64,000 nucleotides of DNA, taken from the NCBI GenBank assembly GCA_025716815.1, contig JAIXMN010000014.1, forward strand, positions 620,001 to 684,000. Reading direction: 5' to 3'. A program made the position numbers and the translations under genes. The stretch is from Dichotomocladium elegans. Taxonomy: Eukaryota > Mucoromycota > Mucoromycetes > Mucorales > Lichtheimiaceae. Numbering within the stretch: position 1 is the first letter of the stretch; the number at the start of each line of letters is the position of its first letter. A model generated the notes under the pieces. The model worked only from the letters and a program-made list of their open reading frames with translations, did not search any database and had not been told where the DNA came from. Of this stretch, positions 33,874 to 44,972 are shown piece after piece.

Positions 33874-35545
33874 TTACTTCTTTTCAGGAATATTTGCTTT
33901 CTTCTCAGCAGCAGACGAAGCAGGCTTCTTCTCATCAAGCTTCTTCTCAGCAGCAGGCTTCTCAGCAGCAGGCTTCCCGGCAGCAGGCTTCTCGGCAGCA
34001 GGCTTCTCGGCAGCAGGCTTCTCGGCAGCAGGCTTCTTCTCAGCAGCAGGCTTCTTCTCGGCAGCAGGCTTCTTCTCGGCAGCAGGCTTCTCGGCAGCAG
34101 GCTTCTCGGCAGCAGGCTTCTCGGCAGCAGGCTTCTCGGCAGCAGGCTTCTTCTCGGCAACAGGCTTCTCGGCAGCAGGCTTCTTCTCGGCAGCAGGCTT
34201 CTTCTCGGCAGCAGGCTTCTTCTCGGCAGCAGGCTTCTTCTCGGCAACAAGCTCCTTTTCGGCAGCAGGCTTAGCTGATGCTTTCTCAACACCTCCAACA
34301 GCAGTTGGAGCCGCTGCCGCTGCCGCTGCAGCAGCGGCAATGGCAGTTTCTGCTGTGGGCTTAACTTGTTCGACTGGCTTAGAGCGCTCGGACATGGCAA
34401 CCTTCAGATAGATTTCACGTCCCTCGAGCGTCACATCTTTGACAGTCTCCAGAGCACGTTTTTGCTCTTCCTCGGATTCAAAATCCACAAAACCATAGCC
34501 CTTGGAACGCTTATTCCTCATGCGGGCAACCTGGGCGGTCTTAACCTTAAACTCCTTAAAGATCTCTCCAAGAGCTTCGTCGGTGGTAGCATACGGTAAG
34601 TTGGCGACGAAGACCGTAGTTTTTGAGGGCTCATTCGACTTCGCCTTGGGAGAGCGTCTGCGACGGACGCGACGAGCCTTACGACCCGCCACAGGGACGT
34701 CTTCCTCTGAAGACTCATTAGCATTCGATTTATCGTCTTTTTTGGGTGCCTCCTCCTTGGGCTGGTCGTTCTGAGCTGCGGCAGCAGCCTTCTTGGCACG
34801 TCGACGGTTGGCACGACCACGCTGTAAAGCAGCCAACGTAAAAAAAAATCAGCATATTGTGCAAAAATATCACACCACTTAGCTCTCCAACACGCTCTCC
34901 TCCATCACCAATTAACTTACAGGCTTACGAGGGGCTTTGGTGGACGAACCCGCTTCGCTTGATGAGGACGTTTCGGGCTTCTTTTCAATGTGGATCTTCG
35001 GCTTAGCCACTTCCACATTCACCTCTCGACCCTCGAGCTCCTTCTTGTTCAGCTCATTTCTCGCCTTCTCAGCCTCTGCAGCGGTCTCAAAGGCAACGAA
35101 TCCATAGCCAAGGGAACGGCGTCCGTGTTTAATGACGGTTGCTTCCGTGCTACCACGAGTTACAAGTTAAGGTTTAGCCCGAGCAGGTTTCTTTTTTTTT
35201 TCCAGGTGGTGTGCAAATAGGAGACGACTCCGTCAACTATTATCACTTACACTTTGCCAGCGCTCTCGAAAAACTCGGTCAATGCCTCTTCGGTGGTCTT
35301 GAAAGACAAGTTTCCAACAAACACCTATAGCAACGAATATCAGTCTTCCATTGGTTATTCGAGTAGAAGCAGGCCAAGATGTCACTTTGGTACTAAGCAT
35401 ATGACGGTTGCTGATTACCAACAAGTGACGGGGGTCTGGCCTAATCGATGGAGCTCACCTTGTTGTCTTCGACCAGCACTTCAACTGCTTGATGCTGCTG
35501 TGTCTTGGTAGCATCAACAATTGGTTGTTCAGTCGTAACGGCCAT
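33874..35545 (-). CDS. Two-RRM RNA-binding protein with AEK(K)PA repeat tail
   Basis: Four exons give about 450 residues from the ATG at 35545 ([19 protein letters not shown]). RRM1 has RNP2 VFVGNLS and RNP1-type LGYGFVAF, followed by [14 protein letters not shown] linker with an [15 protein letters not shown] basic patch and an SSEEDVP acidic patch leads to RRM2, with RNP2 VFVANLP and RNP1 KGYGFVDF. A polyalanine run follows, then about 20 copies of AEKKPA or AEKPA (33930-34265) and the end NIPEKK. The two-RRM layout resembles fungal Sbp1- or nucleolin/Nsr1-type proteins; the Lys/Pro/Ala/Glu tail is unusual. RNA target unknown. Introns have clear GTAAGT-like donors. Confidence 0.85.
33920..34270. 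repeat. Tandem 15/18-bp coding minisatellite
   Basis: About 20 units alternate between 15 and 18 bases and encode AEKPA and AEKKPA on the minus strand. Units are nearly identical at third positions, pointing to recent expansion or homogenisation. Unit changes keep the frame. The plus strand is also open in two frames (Gln/Ala/Ser and Leu/Gly/Ser repeats), which is a by-product. Confidence 0.9.
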
Positions 35546-36480
35546 GACGAACAATTGAATAGATTTAAAGTGTTAAAAGCAACTAAAAACGGGTGGGGGT
35601 GGGGCGATGAGGCGGGGGTGATCTGCACGCGTTGTAATGTGGAACCTAAGAAGAAAAGAAATAAAAATGCCCTGTTGCAGCAGGGCTTTCAGCAGTTGTC
35701 GTGGGCGACGTGTAATGCCGCTGATTGGAGGGCGGATGTCTAATGCTTCCCGTGTAACGTACTAGTGCTGCGCACAACCCATTGGGCCTGCTTACCCCCG
35801 TTTCCCATGAGTCTATAAGGTGTGTCACACGCCCCAGCACGAGGTAGGTGTTCCTCGCTTATTGACCCCCTCCCCTTTTTCCATGGCAATCACAGGAGAA
35901 GAGGTAGTGCAACGATCTAGTCAGTTGCTATCATATTCGTATTGGACCCACTTTGTGATTCCTCTCCGCCCCAAGTCTCCTTTTATGCAACACCGCCGTT
36001 GGCTCTCGTCCCGCACATCCATTAATAATCACTTGAAGATTCTAAATTTGGGGTGAGGGTGGGCGCATATCGTGACTTGATGTCTCCCAATTCCTTTCGC
36101 TCGAGCATTCTTGGTCCGCATTACTGTGCGGACTCTATAAATAATGGCGCCCTGCGCAATGTTTGGAGCCACTCTCTCTACATGGATCGCCGCCCCCATA
36201 CTTGGCGAATCTGCATGGTATCGGTCTATGGTGCCTTAATATAAAGATATCAAATTCGCGCATATATGGCTGGTAGCGAGAGAGGCAGAACGTTGTGTAT
36301 GGGATGTGCATGCGGAGGTAGCTAAAAGGAATGAAGAATATGGTAACCACACCACTGTCAACGGCGTGAAACACCGCTGAACCGGAGAATAGGGAAGGTG
36401 CTGCTGCACAGTCTACAATACTTTATCCACAATAAATTTCATACACGTAGGTGAAAAATTCGCATCGATGAGTGGATACA
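35546..36480. other. Upstream region of the two-RRM gene and intergenic DNA
   Basis: No gene recognised. A G-rich tract at 35591-35618 lies 46-73 bases upstream of the start codon. Frames at 35489-35743 and 35820-36056 have no family resemblance. Confidence 0.4.
35591..35618 (+). promoter_or_regulatory. Possible G-quadruplex tract upstream of the RRM gene
   Basis: Four G runs (3, 5, 4 and 5 Gs) separated by loops of 1, 1 and 9 bases. The G-rich strand is the template strand of the adjacent gene. The last loop is longer than the strict seven-base rule. Confidence 0.4.
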
Positions 36481-36499
36481 TATTAGCCAGCTGAAAGCA

Positions 36500-36750
36500 G
36501 TACCCTACCTCGACACCCTTTAACTTACATTCATGGGCTCCGAAGGGCCCCAGGAGTTATCCAAGGTAGCCCCGGCGATAACTGGGACGGAGGGAGCAGG
36601 AGAAAAATGCCAGCCCACCCGAGAATGGTGGCGGCAGCTAGAGGAAAAGGAGCGAGCGGAAGGGCGCCCAGAGCCGCACTCTTCCATGACATCAAGTGCG
36701 GATACAATTTGGTCAATCTGTAAAAACGCGTGAATGTAAAATTGCAATAA
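36500..36750 (-). pseudogene. Fanzor terminal fragment D
   Basis: Only the extreme 3' end is alignable. On the minus strand VPVIAGATLD corresponds to SVIAGTLLD of copy A in the same frame over the hairpin. The CCCTTCGGAGC motif follows as in copies A and C. No protein motif upstream is recognised, so this may be a solo terminus. Confidence 0.42.
36569..36588 (-). ncRNA. Candidate omega-RNA-like hairpin, Fanzor fragment D
   Basis: On the sense strand, arms GTCCCAG and CCGGGGC surround the same TTATCG loop. Six of seven positions pair (one G-U) with one A-C mismatch. The C-G pair at stem position 3 replaces the G-C pair of A and C. Confidence 0.38.
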
Positions 36751-37379
36751 AACAAGTTAATACGATAGAGATTACACTCGATGAGAACATGGAAAAGAGA
36801 AAGGGCCAGCTTCATTTCCGAGCATTATTTGTCAGCCTAAATGAAGGCAGATTATGCATCTCTCAGATCCTTTTTCTCATTATCGTGTTGGAATGAGCAC
36901 ACCCTGGCCTTGATTAAGTAGTGACGGAGGGGGATTGTTCTCTTTTCTCGACAACTCCCTGTCTCTTTTGAATTGCTGAATACAACATTCATCAAAAGGT
37001 CTCACAGAGATTGCTATGTTGAAGCTTTTGGAGCCATCATTATCCTGAGATAATGAATGATCCGATTCTCTCGTGCCATTCTTATTTTATGTCTCTGATT
37101 CCCGCCTAGAAGATTAAGAGGGATATATTATTGTGTACTACTACCCACTTTTATAGAGGAGAAAATAGTATTAGCTTTATTATCTATATCTATGATATCG
37201 GCTAGGTGATAAGTATATCTTACGCAACGAAAATCAGTTGTACACCGCCTCACCGTCTTCTTTTAATTTGATACACTCGCTTCAGAGAAAGTCTATTTGC
37301 TACCACAATTCTACAAGTACTTTGAGTATGAAACATTCATGGTCGTGATAATGGCGATTGTACCATAGCGGTAGAGGCG
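36751..37379. other. Intergenic interval, nothing recognised
   Basis: AT-rich sequence with short frames only. The 5' part of Fanzor copy B may begin near its right edge. Confidence 0.35.
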
Positions 37380-39430
37380 TCCATCAATAGCATTGGCTGG
37401 AGGCTAGCGTACAGCGGAAAATTGCATCAACTGGTCGATCTTGTGAATACAACCGCAACCATGCGCACGCACTATCAAAGTACATTTTATACAAGAGCTC
37501 CAGGCCAATGAAACCTCGATATTACGATATTTCTGACCGGAAGATTCTTTGCTTAAGTCTAGGTTGCTTTGATCGACTACAGACGACAACGTTGTGGCGA
37601 GAAAACAGCTTGATATAGGAATCTGATTGATGAATATTCAACTGCATATCTCTTGCATATTCTGTCGTGTCCTGAATGATTTGTGTCGCGATATCAAAAT
37701 TAAAATACTTTTCATAGTGAGGGCCACTTTGATAGCAGTTCGGTTTATACAGACGTACACTCGTATTATCAATCTTCGGTTTTTTCTCTGATAAAGTTCA
37801 CTACCTTTGAGTCTCACGACTTATTAACGTCTGTTTACCATCCATTGCATACTCATTATGGACGACCATCTTATCCATACTGCCAGCAATATGCGATATT
37901 ACGAAGGTGCCAAGACGCTCGTTATTTACACTAATAATATCCAGATGCGATTCGGCCAATACTTCCGCGCGTCATCAATGTATTACTCAGTATTCAACAG
38001 CGAACAGCAGAACTTGAAGAACAGCTGAGTGCGCAGGGGCTGGATGCGACGACAGATCAGACAGCGTATTCGGGGAACAGCTATTGAACCAGCTAAAGCA
38101 TTCAAATTGATCATCGCTGGTCGAAATGTCGGCAGAAATGAGGTCGCCGCAGATCCTGCTTATTTACGGAAGCTTTCGATACCATTCGGCCAATATTCGA
38201 TGTCTGTTTCAGTCGTTAAATGTTTAATAATAATAGCATCTATTATGATGTGAAGGTCAACCCTACCCGACATATAGTAGCCTTTTATTACCGCGCTCGC
38301 CTTTCCCAAGGTTCCAGTGTTTGCATTTGCCTGTTTTCGTCTTCATCGAACATGGTCTTCTTCATACATATTGATCGACACAAAAATCGTATGGCAAATC
38401 ATTCTGGGTCTCCAATGGCCCAAAAGAGTTTCTTACCCTAGCGGATAGGATGGGATCATCGATGGACAGTCCAAAGCTCCCAGGCCTGCGGAAAATGGGA
38501 TACTTCGATTTCATGATACACTGGAAACTGACGGTGTAGGAGTATCTGTTATCAAGAAGAGAAGGGATAGGGATATTAACCCAAGATCCAGCGTGATACC
38601 AAGAGTCGATAAGGAGCCAATCGAGTGCGTGGACAGTTTGAACGCTGAGAGGCATTGAGAAATGACAGGTCGATGCGCGACAGTGGATCCCGGGGTAGAG
38701 ATATGCTATGTTTCGTTCATGAACGCTCCGGTCTCCTTGATCATGTCAAGTTTCGCTAAACCTAGCAGGAGCAAGACAAAGGGACATCGACCGTTGATAC
38801 AGCGACTCAAGGACCAGCATCCGGAGATGGTACGAGTCGAGCTCTATTTCTCGGGATTTCAGAGCAATAGTTTGGGAGTAGACGGCTACAACCATTTCCT
38901 CGTTGCCACTGCTGACGCCTTTGCTCTCCTTCAGCAGTCCTAAGAATCAGCGCCTACATCTCATATCCCGATTGCTCTTTATTACGCAAATTTCCTCTGT
39001 CATCGTGCTTCACGAAGCACCGTATTGATCTAAAGTTAATCAACGGCCTGAAGAAAAATTCGGTGAAAACGGAGTGTTTGTCACGGGAAACTAGTCGGCT
39101 CGCCCAATTTTGACTTCTTGAACCCTTATCGGCTTACAAGCGATTGCCAAATCTACGACCCCCCCGCCCGCCGAGGACTGGAAGGAAAATGGCGCATGGA
39201 GGTTATATGCCACGATCTACTAAGGCAAGCGAATTTCTCTCGTCTTGGAAGTAATATAAAAATTGATATTTGTTGTTTCCCATGCATACAGCATCAGTAT
39301 CGCATAGTAAACATGGCAGAACGCAATCCTCAGTCCCGTCACTGGATTCGAGATTTGGCGGCATGTATCAACATGTATCATATCGTCCGGAGTCTTCGTT
39401 CTGACGGCTTAATGCGCCGGTGATTTCGCC
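37380..39430 (+). pseudogene. Degenerate Fanzor (TnpB-like) copy B
   Basis: Plus-strand frames follow the same order as copy A. A weak N-terminal match (HQLVDLVNTT, then HAHALSKYILY) is near 37430-37500. YTNNIQMRFGQYFR is near 37930 and INVLLSIQQR near 37975-38005. SIYYDVKVNPTRH is near 38228-38270 and TDGVGVSVIKK near 38527-38560. The RuvC-I-like CATVDPG is near 38672-38692, with the following RRD of copy A lost. KTKGHRPLIQRLKDQHPE is near 38775-38830. The C-terminal motif HWIRDLAACINMYHIV is near 39337-39387. Frameshifts and stops throughout mark it as dead. Alignment to copy A supports both calls. Confidence 0.72.
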
Positions 39431-40636
39431 GTGAAGCCGTATCGGGTGTCAGGACGCGAGCACCAAAACCTAGACTGCAAAGTGTGAAAACTCGAAGAAG
39501 AAGGGGATCGCGAGGTCCACACAGACCACGGGCCCGCAGGGGCCGCAACCTCCTCAATAGCTACGAGGGGAATCATACCATGACGAGTATCTTCCAGCTG
39601 GTCCGCTTGCAATCTGGCATACGTGTTCATTCCTACCTGCCAGAGTCTTTCTCTTTTTGCATATCTTCTATGCGGAGCATCCTATATGACTATTATGTAT
39701 CGATGTTACTTGATACCCAGACCATCCCTCCATGGCCTTATGCCACTTCCTTCTATATTTATTTATGTATTCAAAATCATATAAGACGTATGGACTCGTT
39801 TAATAAGCAGCTGTATTTCTTCGTTTATTATTAGTGTTACGCCACGTATCTTCAGAGTCAATGCAGCCATTCTTCTTGCTGTGCTTCTCTTGCGCATTTT
39901 TAGTACATACATTACGATCGTAGCCCTCTATAAAAGTAGAGTTGGATCTAGCTCCAACCCTCCAGGTATCACACGCACTTATGTTCTTTAACGAGACTAC
40001 GCGTCCCCATCTTTGCATCATAATTTCTTAAGAATATTGTCCGGCTTGTTCTCCTACTGCAACACTCATCGCTATACTAAATGAACATGCATTCCGTGCT
40101 TCTGGAAAGCAGCCCGATACACTCAAAACCTTCGCAAACGACACCGTAGACAATCCGATCTTGTCTTGGTCGTGTAGCTGCGCTTCAATTACGCTTCTTT
40201 CATCTGAATGCCTAGATCCTTTCGCTTGGAATATGCGTAGCAACAAGGCGAGGGTTTCCCGGCAAGAGAGACTACGTACGCAAAGATCCTGCGTGTGAAC
40301 AAACGGATTGATGAGAGTCCATTTCCTCATCAACGACAAGGCCTTGCCCCCCTTCTTAAAAAGTAGATTGTTCATTTCAGAGTGTAAAATGTATATAACG
40401 GAAGCTTTTTTGCGACATCTTTCGCCGTGTGCATGCGACATTTGCTTTCTCATCATGCGTAAATATTTCTGGGCAAAACCCGACTTCTATTTTTGTGATC
40501 CTGCGGCATCATTTGAAAACAGTCTACGCTATATCAAGCACATATACACCCTGTGTCGCACAGTCACGTACAGGACATTGTGGAATTTGCCTGTTCCAAC
40601 GGAGCACAGAGGATACGCCCTTATACCACACTTCAC
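39431..40636. other. Interval between Fanzor copy B and cullin-3, with repeat R
   Basis: 39431-40020 holds a basic frame (KTRRRRGSRGPHRPRARRGR) that may be the Fanzor tail, then nothing recognised. 40030-40510 is repeat R copy 4. The remaining 126 bases form the immediate cullin-3 upstream region. Confidence 0.45.
40030..40510 (-). repeat. Dispersed repeat R, copy 4 (with 142-codon open frame)
   Basis: Best preserved coding trace of the family. The minus-strand frame 40456-40028 is uninterrupted and includes MNNLLFKKGGKALSLMRKW, NPFVHTQDLCVRSLSCRETL and FAKVLSVSGCFPEARNACS. It aligns in pieces with copy 1 (KAMSLMKKSTLCNPFILTLN, FEKVLNASAAAKIARNPCS). No known protein family recognised. Confidence 0.6.
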
Positions 40637-43600
40637 ATGTCCTTTCGAAAGCTCAAAATCCGTCCTGCCAGAAAAATTGCAAGCAAAGCCTACAAATCCT
40701 CCCGATTTGATTGTATATTAACTTTATTCTCATTCACGTTTAGCCTTCTGTCGATCGTGCAAAGGAGTACGACGAAAGCTTTCAACTCTTAAGTCAGGCA
40801 ATTATGGAAATCTTTCGCAAGAACGCCAAAAGCCTTTCTTATGAGGTTCTCTATCGCACCACATATAACCTCACTTCGGACCGGCATGGAGAGAAGTTAT
40901 ATTATGGCGTCAAGAACGTTGTCGCTGATTATCTCGATAACATCGCTGAGGAAGCCATTGTTCCTGCATTTGTAAGCTCTTCCGATGGAGCGGATGCCGG
41001 GGCCAACTTTTTAAAGACGGTCAAGAGAGTATGGGATGATTACACAACGGCAATGATCATGATCCAAAACTTCCTACTTTATCTGGTAAAATTTCTAACC
41101 ACCTACACGATTGGGTTCTTTCCAACCTACCGTACGCTTCTTTTAAATATAAAGATCTAACGACGGTCATACCTACCACTAATAGGATACAAAACTTCAA
41201 AAATACAATCTGCCGCGTATATTTGACATGGGCCTCGATCTTTTCCGCGACAAGGTTATCCGTTCCGAGAAGTACGCTATTCAATCACAGCTTATTTCGG
41301 CGATGCTGACCCAGATCCAGCTCGAACGTCTTGGTGAGGTGATTGATCGTACAGCGATCAAGTCAGCTGTAACTATGTTATCCGAACTCCAAGATATTAC
41401 GACGACAGAGAGCGTCTACGCAGTGGATTTTGAGAGACGATATCTAGAAACCAGCACCTCGTTTTATCAGGTCGAGAGCCAGACTCTGGCATCATCATGT
41501 GATGCCCCAGAATTTATGCGAAAGGTGCATTGACAGAAAGGATGAGGGCGCGAATAAGACGGTCTAAAACGTATTTTGAGCAGGTTGAACAAAGGCTGGA
41601 AGAAGAATATGAGCGTACAACCCGATGCCTTAACTTATCGACCGAGCCCAAAATTCGAAATATTGTGGAGACACAGCTAATCGCAAATAATTTAAAGACT
41701 GTGATGGGGGTATATCTTCACTGAGCCTGGAGCTGGACTGTACTTGGGAACTTATATACCCGCTGTAGATGAAAAATTCGGGGTTGAATTGTATGCTGGA
41801 TGTCGACAAATATGGAGGTAAGATAATGATGAAGAGGAGACCGCGAAAGATGTGTGTCCTGATGATTCATTGCATAGATTTATCGCGAATGTACAAGCTT
41901 TTTTCACGAGTACCAGAAGGGCTGAGCGAGATGAGAACCGCAATTAGTAAATACATCATGCAGCTAGGCGCGGAAATCAACAAGACAATCAATGCAGATA
42001 TCGCTGCAAATAAAGCCGCAAAACCATCAGCGGACAAGGGCGGAGGTGGTGGTGCCGGCGGGACCCAAACAGCAATTCGGTGGGTGGAGCAGGTTCTGGC
42101 AATACAAGAGAAGTTTGATCGGATATTGGAGCGGGCTGCTAATAAGGATAAGTCTTTTCAAATGTCTTTCAATGAGGTGAATGCATTGCCGTGAGAGGAG
42201 AGTAAAGAAAATCAAATTCATCGCTGCTCGTTTATAGGCCTTTGAACACCTCATCAATGAAAACACAAAATCCGCTGAATTTATTTCCCTATTTATCGAT
42301 GAAAACCTGAAGAAAGGATTGAAAGGAGTAGGTATTCTTACACAAGACTGTGTGATACAGCACTGTTAATAGAGTGAACAGAAATCGGAAGATGAGATAG
42401 ATCAAGTACTGGACAAAACAATCACCTTGTTCCGGTTCCTCTGCGATAAGGATGTATTTGAGCGCTACTATAAGCAACACCTCGCCAAACGGCTGCTTTT
42501 CAATCGCAGCGTGTCGGATGATGCGGAACACGGAATGCTCGAGAAGCTTAAGGTAACAAGATCATGGAATTGTATTCCTGCGATAGAGCTCAGTGTATTA
42601 CCTATAGCGCGAATGCGGCTATCAATTCACGAATAAACTTGAGGGCATGTTTAACGACATGAAGCTCTCAAGTGAAATGGGTAGTCAATTCAAAGAATAT
42701 CTTGATAATGGAATCAAGGTGAGTGTCTTCGGAAGCATGTGGAAATTACAACTAATGCACATCAAATAGAGACCACCTATCGATATCTCTGTCACCGTTC
42801 TCACATCTACTTTCTGGCCAATGAACCTATCTACATCCCCTAAATGTGCCTTTCCCCAAGATGCGTTGCATGCTTGCAGAACATTTGAACAGTTCTACTT
42901 TGGTCGGCATAGCGGACGTCGGTTGACGTGGCAACCGCAAATGGTATTCTCGCTGTCTCGGTCTTTTCAAGGCGCGAGACTCATTTTCTTTACACCGATT
43001 GATTAGGGAAACGCAGATATACGGGCCCAATTCAGGAGCAGCAAACATATGCTTAACGTGTCGACATATGCTATGATTGTCCTTCTCCTTTTCAATGATA
43101 CTGATGTGTTATCACTTGAGGTAATGGAATGGATGAATAACTGTCGATCTAGTTCTCACGAAGCTCTTATCCTTATGCGGCTGCTGCTACAGGAGATCCA
43201 AGCGCGGACACAAATTCCAGATCAGGACCTGAAACGAACCTTGCAATCCCTTGCATGTTCCAAGTTCAAAATTTTACTAAAGGAAACTAAAGGGCGGGAC
43301 ATAAACACTGGAGACAAGTTCATCTTCAATGAAACATTTTCAGCAAGTCTATCTAGGATCAAGATCCAGACAGTTGCTAACCGTGTCGAGTCAGAGGGAG
43401 AACGCAAACAGACGCAAGAGAAGGTCGATGAGGAACGCAAACACCAGATTGAAGCAGCAATAGTGCGCATCATGAAAGATCGCAAAATAATGGAACACAA
43501 TCTGTTGATTGCGGAGGTATCAAAGCAGTTGAGTGCACGGTTCATGCCCAGTCCACTCATGATCAAAAAGCGAGTGGAGGCACTCATTGATAGAGAGTAT

Positions 43601-43714
43601 CTCGAGCGAAGCACAGAAGACAGGTAAATACCACTTAGAATGGATGACCAGAGATGACTAACGAATGTATTTCTTCCGTTGGCGCCTAGACGCTCATACC
43701 GCTACCTTGCATAG
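40637..43714 (+). CDS. CUL3: Cullin-3, scaffold of BTB-type E3 ubiquitin ligases
   Basis: Scaffold that binds BTB-domain substrate adaptors at its N terminus and the Rbx1 RING protein at its C terminus. About 12 exons give roughly 770 residues. The start is [14 protein letters not shown], followed after a proposed GC-AG intron (40679-40743) by [20 protein letters not shown] and [13 protein letters not shown]. The repeats hold [32 protein letters not shown] and [15 protein letters not shown]. The cullin homology domain has [30 protein letters not shown] and [13 protein letters not shown]. The end has the neddylation region [20 protein letters not shown], then [15 protein letters not shown] and the tail YRYLA. 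The N-terminal splice is the only uncertain part. Repeat R ends about 130 bases upstream. Confidence 0.92.
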
Positions 43715-44972
43715 AGAATTTACCGCTACGTAATAACTTAACAGGAGAGTCTTTTACTGTAAACTTCTTCATGTGATTGTTTTCTTTTTTTCTGTGTTAT
43801 CGAGCTCACAAAGATTCCTGGATGACATCACGACTAAGCATCGGGCCATTCAGAATGTTACAAATAACTATACAGCTTGTTATTGTAAAACAGAAAAGGG
43901 TGGCTATGCCTGTCTTCATAGCATTACCGCCAAGGTGTCTAGAGCCCCCCAGAGTGATTTCGTCGCCCGATCAATGAAGAACTTTATCTTTTAATCTTAT
44001 TTGAAAACATTTTGGTCTCGGTATTACTTGTATCCGTCAGCTTAGATGAACTTCGGCTAATAATAAGTGCGCTATCCCCGCTTGTCCGTTCCTCCCCAGA
44101 GGGGTAGATTCCATGAATAATAAGAAAGGCTTGGCTAGCAAAGCCCTAAAGACAGAATTATCGTCTTTCTCATGCTGGGAGCCTATTCAGTGTATACAAG
44201 AGTGCTAGCGACAGGGTTTGACAGAAGTGAAGGTGTGCATGCGTGCATCTGTTGTGAAAGTTTTAGTTCCGAATACTAAATTCCACTGCTCCCGATCGAC
44301 GGAAGAACGCGTACCCGAATAAGGCAGGTCGGGAGGGGTGGGGGGGATGTAGGACCATCCTTGGGCGGGCTGTTCTGGACTCAACGTGAATCGCTGCTGC
44401 CGGGCATCGGTTTACAATAACCGTGAATTAAGGTTCAAGGATGGACCTGAGGACATGATTGGTTGATGCTTTGTCATGATTCACAGTGGGTTTTTGTCAG
44501 AAACGGTGCACCCCGCCCAACAAAAAGGTTTTCTCAAGCGCTCGGGGTCCCATTTCCTCCCCACCCCCCAATCTCCTCCGCCTTTGAAACATGTGTGGCA
44601 ATGCTAGGATCCAGCCACGACATTTGATTTTACATGAGCCCTTAATGAACACAAACATTGCGCCCTTTTATGCCAAAGCAGGCAGGCGTTGGTTGGGCAC
44701 GCGTGTGTATCGATCCGCCCGTAATTCATTTCTGGTTTCGAGGCATAGGAGATAAAGCAAGGGATATCCTAGTGTCATCTGTTTCACTATACATGTGTGT
44801 ACGACCGCGCGCGCGCCGCGCCGCGCATGCTCTCGTGTGCGTGCGTATATATACAAATTGTGTATTATATACGAATATGTGTGTGCCTGTGTCTGTGTGT
44901 GCTTCGGGAAGGGGTAACCAAGGGAATACAATTACTGTAGAACGCTAGATTGTAAACAGAAAAAGGGATAGT
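43715..44972. other. Intergenic interval between convergent CUL3 and bHLH genes
   Basis: No gene recognised. Contains an alternating CG-rich tract near 44805-44828 and TG-rich stretches nearby (44790-44905). Frames at 43773-43994 and 44658-44948 have no resemblance to known families. Confidence 0.45.

Noticed and set aside
33920..34270. Regularly spaced repeats that might suggest a CRISPR-like array
   Set aside because: Units are 15/18 bases, contiguous, in frame and without unique spacers: a coding minisatellite in a eukaryote.
33862..34278. Two long plus-strand open frames (Leu/Gly/Ser-rich and Gln/Ala/Ser-rich)
   Set aside because: They are antisense shadows of the AEK(K)PA minisatellite; the minus frame continues an RRM protein, while these have only repeat content.
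40308..40721. 138-codon plus-strand frame running into the CUL3 start
   Set aside because: Most of it lies in repeat R; the CUL3 N terminus [10 protein letters not shown] is in another frame.
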